This document shows positions 59,801-64,000 of a stretch of DNA of 64,000 nt, piece after piece. Source of the stretch: Paragorgia papillata (lineage: Eukaryota > Cnidaria > Anthozoa > Scleralcyonacea > Coralliidae). The stretch spans positions 1,994,001 through 2,058,000 of the forward strand of contig JAWNZC010000421.1 in assembly GCA_035771165.1 (NCBI GenBank), in the 5' to 3' direction. A program made the translations under genes and the position numbers. Position 1 is the stretch's first letter. Each line of letters opens with the position of its first letter. Under the pieces are notes generated by a model. That model worked only from the letters and a program-made list of their open reading frames with translations. It searched no databases and was not told the DNA's origin.

Positions 59801-62800
59801 GTTTATTTGGCGATGGGTTATTCGGTGGTTATTTTTGACCTCTTGTTATTTGACATGTGTTTAATCTCTTGGTTATTTTGACCTGTTTATTTGAGCGATG
59901 GTTATTCGGCTGGTTATGTTTGACCTTGTTGATTTGTCCGATATGGTTTAATGTCGGTGTTTATTTTCACCTTGTGATTTGGCGATTGGTTAATTCGGCT
60001 GGTTTCATGTTTCCACGCTAGAGGATGTGGCGATGTTATCACGGTGGTTATTTTCACCTTGTTATTTTGGGCGATGGTTTATTCGGTGTGTTATTGTACA
60101 CCTTGTTATTTGGCGATGGTTTATTTCGGGTGGTTATTTTGACCTTGTTTATTTTGGCCGATGGTTAGTCGGTGGTTATTTTTCACCATTGTTATTTTGG
60201 CATGGTTATCTCTTCGGTGGGTTATTTTCACCATGTTTATTTGGCGATGGTTATTCGTGGTTATTTTCGACCTTGTTTATTTGCCGATGGTTTATTCGGT
60301 GGTTATTTGACCTTGTTATTTGGCGATGGTTATTCCGGTGGTTATCTTTGACCTTGATATTTGGCGACGTTATATCGGTGAGGTTATTTTGACCTTGTTA
60401 TTTGGCGTGTGGTTATCCGGTTGGTTATTTTCACCTTGTTAATTTGGCGATAGGTTTATTCGGTTGGTTATTTTCCACCATGTTATTATGGCGATGGTTT
60501 TATTCGGTGGTTATATTATTCACCTTGTTATTTGGACGAATGGTTATTCGGTGGTTAATTTTCATCTGTTAATTTTGGCGATGGTTTATTTCGGTGAGTT
60601 ATTTTCACCTTGTTAATTTGGCGATGGTTTATTCGGTGGTTATTTTTTCACCTTGTTATTTGGCGATGGGTTATTCCGGTGGGTTATTTTCACCAGTGTT
60701 TTATTTGGCGTACAGTGTTATTCGGTTGGTTTATTTTTGACCACTTGTTTATTTGGACGATGGTTTATTCATCGGTGGTTATTTTGACCTTGTTAATTTG
60801 GCGATGGGTTATTCGGTGGATTATTTTTCACCTTGTTTATTTGGCGATGGTTATTACGGTGGTTAATATTTGACCTTGTTATTTGTCGATGGTTATTCCG
60901 GTGGATTATTTTTGACCTTGTTTATGTTGGCGATGGTTATTTCGAGGTGGGTTTAATTTTGACCTTGTTTATTTGGCCGATGGGTGTATTAGGGACCATT
61001 TTCGATAGGTTATTTATTTCGACCTTGTTAATTTGGCCGGTGGGTTAATTATGGACCGACTTTTGATGGTTATTAATGACCTTGTTAATTTGGCGATGGT
61101 GATTCCGGTGGTTAATTTTTGACCTTGTTTATTTGGCGATGGTTATTTCGGTGGTTTTTATTGTTCACCTTGTTAGCTGGCGATGGTATATTTCGGTGGT
61201 TATTTTCACCTAGTTATTTGGCGATGGGTTATTCGGTGGTTTATTTTGACCTTAGTTTATTTTGGCGACGGTTATTCGGTGGTTAATTTTGAGACCTGTA
61301 AGTTTGGCGGTGGTTATTACGGTGGTTATTTTGACCTTGTTATTTGGCCGATGGTTATTCGGTGGACCATTTTCGTATGGTTATTACGAGACCTTGTTAA
61401 TTGCCGGTGTTATATAGGGTAGGTTATTCGGTGGTTATTTTCACCTTTGTTAATTTTGTGCGATGGTTATTCGGTGGTTTATTTATCACCTTGTAATTAA
61501 GTGGCGAATGGTTAATTCGTGTGGTTATTTTCACCTAGTGTTATTTGGCGATGGTTATTCGGTTGGTTATAAATTCACCTTGTTGATTTGTCGATGGGTT
61601 ATATTCGGTGGTTATATTTACATCAGCCTTGTTATTTTGTCGACTTGGTTTATTCGGTGATTTTTTCACCTTTGTTATTTGGCGATGGTTTATTTCGGTG
61701 GTTATTTTGACCTTGTTTATTTGGCGATGGTTTATTTCGTGTTGTTATTTTCACCTGTTAAATTTGGCGATGGTTTATTCGGTGGTTATGTTGACCTTGT
61801 TTAATTTGGCCGATGGTTATTACGGTGGTTATTTTGACCTTTTTATTTACGATGGTTAATTCGGATGGTTTATTTTGACACGTGGTAATATTTGGCGATG
61901 GTTTATTGCGGTGGTCTATTTTGACCTTTGTTAATTTGGCGATTGGGTTAGTCGGTGGTTATTTTCATGACCTTATTTGGCGAAGTGGTTTATTCGTGTG
62001 GTTAATTTTGACACTTGTTAATTTGACGGATTGCGGTTATTCGGTGGTTATATATTTTGACCTTGTTATTTTGGCGATGTGTTATTCGGTGGTTATTGTC
62101 ACCTTGTGATTTAATTTGGCGCGATGGTTTAGATCGGTTGGTTAAATTGATCAACCTTGTTAATTTGGCGATGGTTTATATCGGTGGTTCTTTTCACTCT
62201 TGTTTATTTGGCGATGAGGTTATTCGGTGGTTAGTTGACGCACTTGATGTATTTGGCGATGGTTAATTCGGTGTTTATTTTCACCCTTGTTATTTGGCGA
62301 TGGTTTATTCTGTGGGTTTAATTTTGGACCTTGTTTATTTGGGCCGATGGGAATATTCGGTGGTTTATTTGGGGAACCTTGTTATTTGGCGACGGTTATT
62401 TCGGTTGGTTATTCTTGGACCCCCCCTTTGTTAATTTTGCGGATGGATTATTCGGTGGTTATTTTACACCTTGTATATTTGGCGATGGTTTATTCGGTGG
62501 TTAATATTTTCACCTTGTTATGAAAGCTGGCCGATGGTTATTCGGCGGTGGTTTATTTTACACAACTTTGTTATTTTGGGTCGATGTGTTATTCGGTGGA
62601 TATTTTTCACCTTGTTATTTTGGCGATGGTTATTCGGTTGGTTATATTTCACCTTGTTATTTGGCCGATGGGTTATTCGGTGGTTATTTTCACCTTAATA
62701 TTTGGCGATGGGTTATCTCCGTGGTTATATTTCCCTTGTTTATTTGGCGACGGTTTATTCGGTGGGGTTATTTCACCTTGTTAATTTTGGCGAGGTTATA

Positions 62801-64000
62801 TCGAGGATTATTTTGAACCTTGTTAATTGGCGATGGTTATTCCGGTGGTTAATTTTCCACCTTTGTTTCATTTGGCGATGGTTAATTCGGTGGTTATTTT
62901 GACCTTGTTATTTGGCGTATGTGTTTATTCGGATGGTTAATTTGACCTTGTATTTGGCGATGGTTATTTCGAGTGGTATTTTGACATTGTTAGTTTGGCC
63001 ATGGTTATTAGGGACCATTTTCGATGGTATTTCGACCATTGTTTATTTGCCGGTGTTATTAGACCACTTTTGAATGGTTATTTTAGACTTATTATTTGCG
63101 ATGGTTATAATCCGGTGGTGTATTTTGACTGTTATTTGGCGATGGTCTAATTCGGTGGTTATTTTCCACTCATCCCACCTTGTTAGTTTGGCGATGGGTT
63201 AATTCAGGTGGTTATTTTTGAACCTTGTTATTTTGAGCGATGGGTTATTCGGTGGTTTAATTTTGACCTTGTGTTATTTGGCGACGGTTATTCGGTGGGT
63301 TATTTTGACCTTGTATTTGGCCGGTGGTTATTCGGTGGTTATTTTGACCTTGTTAATTCTTGCGATGGTTATTCGTGGTTAATTTTCACCCTTTGTTATT
63401 TGCCGATGGTTATTAGTGTACCATTATTCGGTGTTTATTTTCGACCTGTTTATTATTTGGCATGGTTATAGGGACCGTGTTAGATGTTATATCCCACCTT
63501 TGTTATTTGGCGATGTGTTATTCCGGTGGTTATTTTCACCGTGTTAATTTGGCGATGGGTTATTCGGTTGGTGTTATATTCACCCTTGTTATTTGGCGAT
63601 GGTTTATTCGGTGGTTATTTTCACCTTGTTTATTTTGGGCGATAGGGTTATTTTCGGTGTAATGGTTTCAACCTTGTTATTGTGCGACGATGTTATTCGG
63701 TGGTTTGATTTTTGAACCTTGTTATTTGGCGATGGTTATTCGGTGGTTTATTTTCCACCTTGTTAGTTGGCGATTGGTTATTTCGGGATGGTTATGTTTG
63801 AACCTTGTTTATTTGGCGATGGTTAATTCGGTGGTTATTTTGACCTTAGTGATTATGGCGATGGTTATTTTTTCGGTGTGGGTATTTTTTCCACCTTAGT
63901 TATTTGGGCGATGGTTTATTCGGATGGTTATTTTGACCTTGGTTATATGTGCGATGGTTATTTCGGATGGTTAAATTCACCGTCATGTTATTTTGGTTAT
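59801..64000 (+). repeat. Satellite zone 5: same monomers with very frequent single-base indels
   Basis: Still recognisably 39-bp (with occasional 51-bp-like) units, but with one or more one-base insertions or deletions in almost every unit, many of them homopolymer doublings. The switch from near-perfect copies is abrupt at about 59.8 kb. This pattern fits uncorrected long-read sequence better than ordinary satellite decay. Short open frames here are meaningless. Confidence 0.85.

Noticed and set aside
60027..63899. Many small frames in the last 4 kb
   Set aside because: They are fragments of the same satellite shifted by frequent one-base indels, most likely sequencing errors.

Overview
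This is intron-bearing eukaryotic DNA, most likely from an anthozoan cnidarian (coral, anemone or relative). The evidence is two animal genes with GT-AG introns, a high density of short inverted-repeat transposons, and repeat motifs that I recall as common in anthozoan genomes (TACCCTGCGAGCAGAGCC, TAGCCTGCGAAC, and 'cgtttcgagcg...ccttcgtcagag'). The species call rests on recall, not on a search.

Layout. (1) 224-2300, minus strand: a complete two-exon repulsive guidance molecule (RGM) gene, a GPI-anchored BMP co-receptor family with the self-cleaving GDPH motif. (2) 2.3-24.4 kb: AT-rich intergenic DNA with no confident gene. It holds at least ten inverted-repeat (MITE-like) elements, several with readable target-site duplications (9 bp Mutator-like, 8 bp, TTAA), a 180-bp tandem array, a ~170-bp tandem array broken by a Mutator-like element, and a tRNA-derived SINE. 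Two Mutator-like copies carry the same captured coding fragment. (3) 24.57-31.76 kb, minus strand: a complete 13-exon PDIA3/ERp57 gene (494 aa, two CGHC active sites). Its introns hold several foldback elements, including a 225-bp near-perfect palindrome, and a triplicated exon end. (4) 32.07-64.0 kb: one continuous ~32-kb tandem satellite. It starts about 300 bp upstream of the PDIA3 start codon and uses two related monomers of 51 bp and 39 bp with higher-order structure.

The satellite monomers are multiples of three and lack plus-strand stops in some frames, so they give reading frames of up to ~1,600 codons. These are best explained as a by-product of repetition. After about 59.8 kb the array becomes riddled with single-base indels, which looks more like unpolished long-read assembly than biology.

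The two genes are not a functional unit. RGM is a disulphide-rich secreted glycoprotein and PDIA3 is an ER disulphide isomerase, but nothing here shows co-regulation. The most unusual features are the in-frame two-monomer satellite beside a housekeeping promoter, the intronic palindrome, the exon-carrying Mutator-like elements, and the non-canonical C-terminus of PDIA3.
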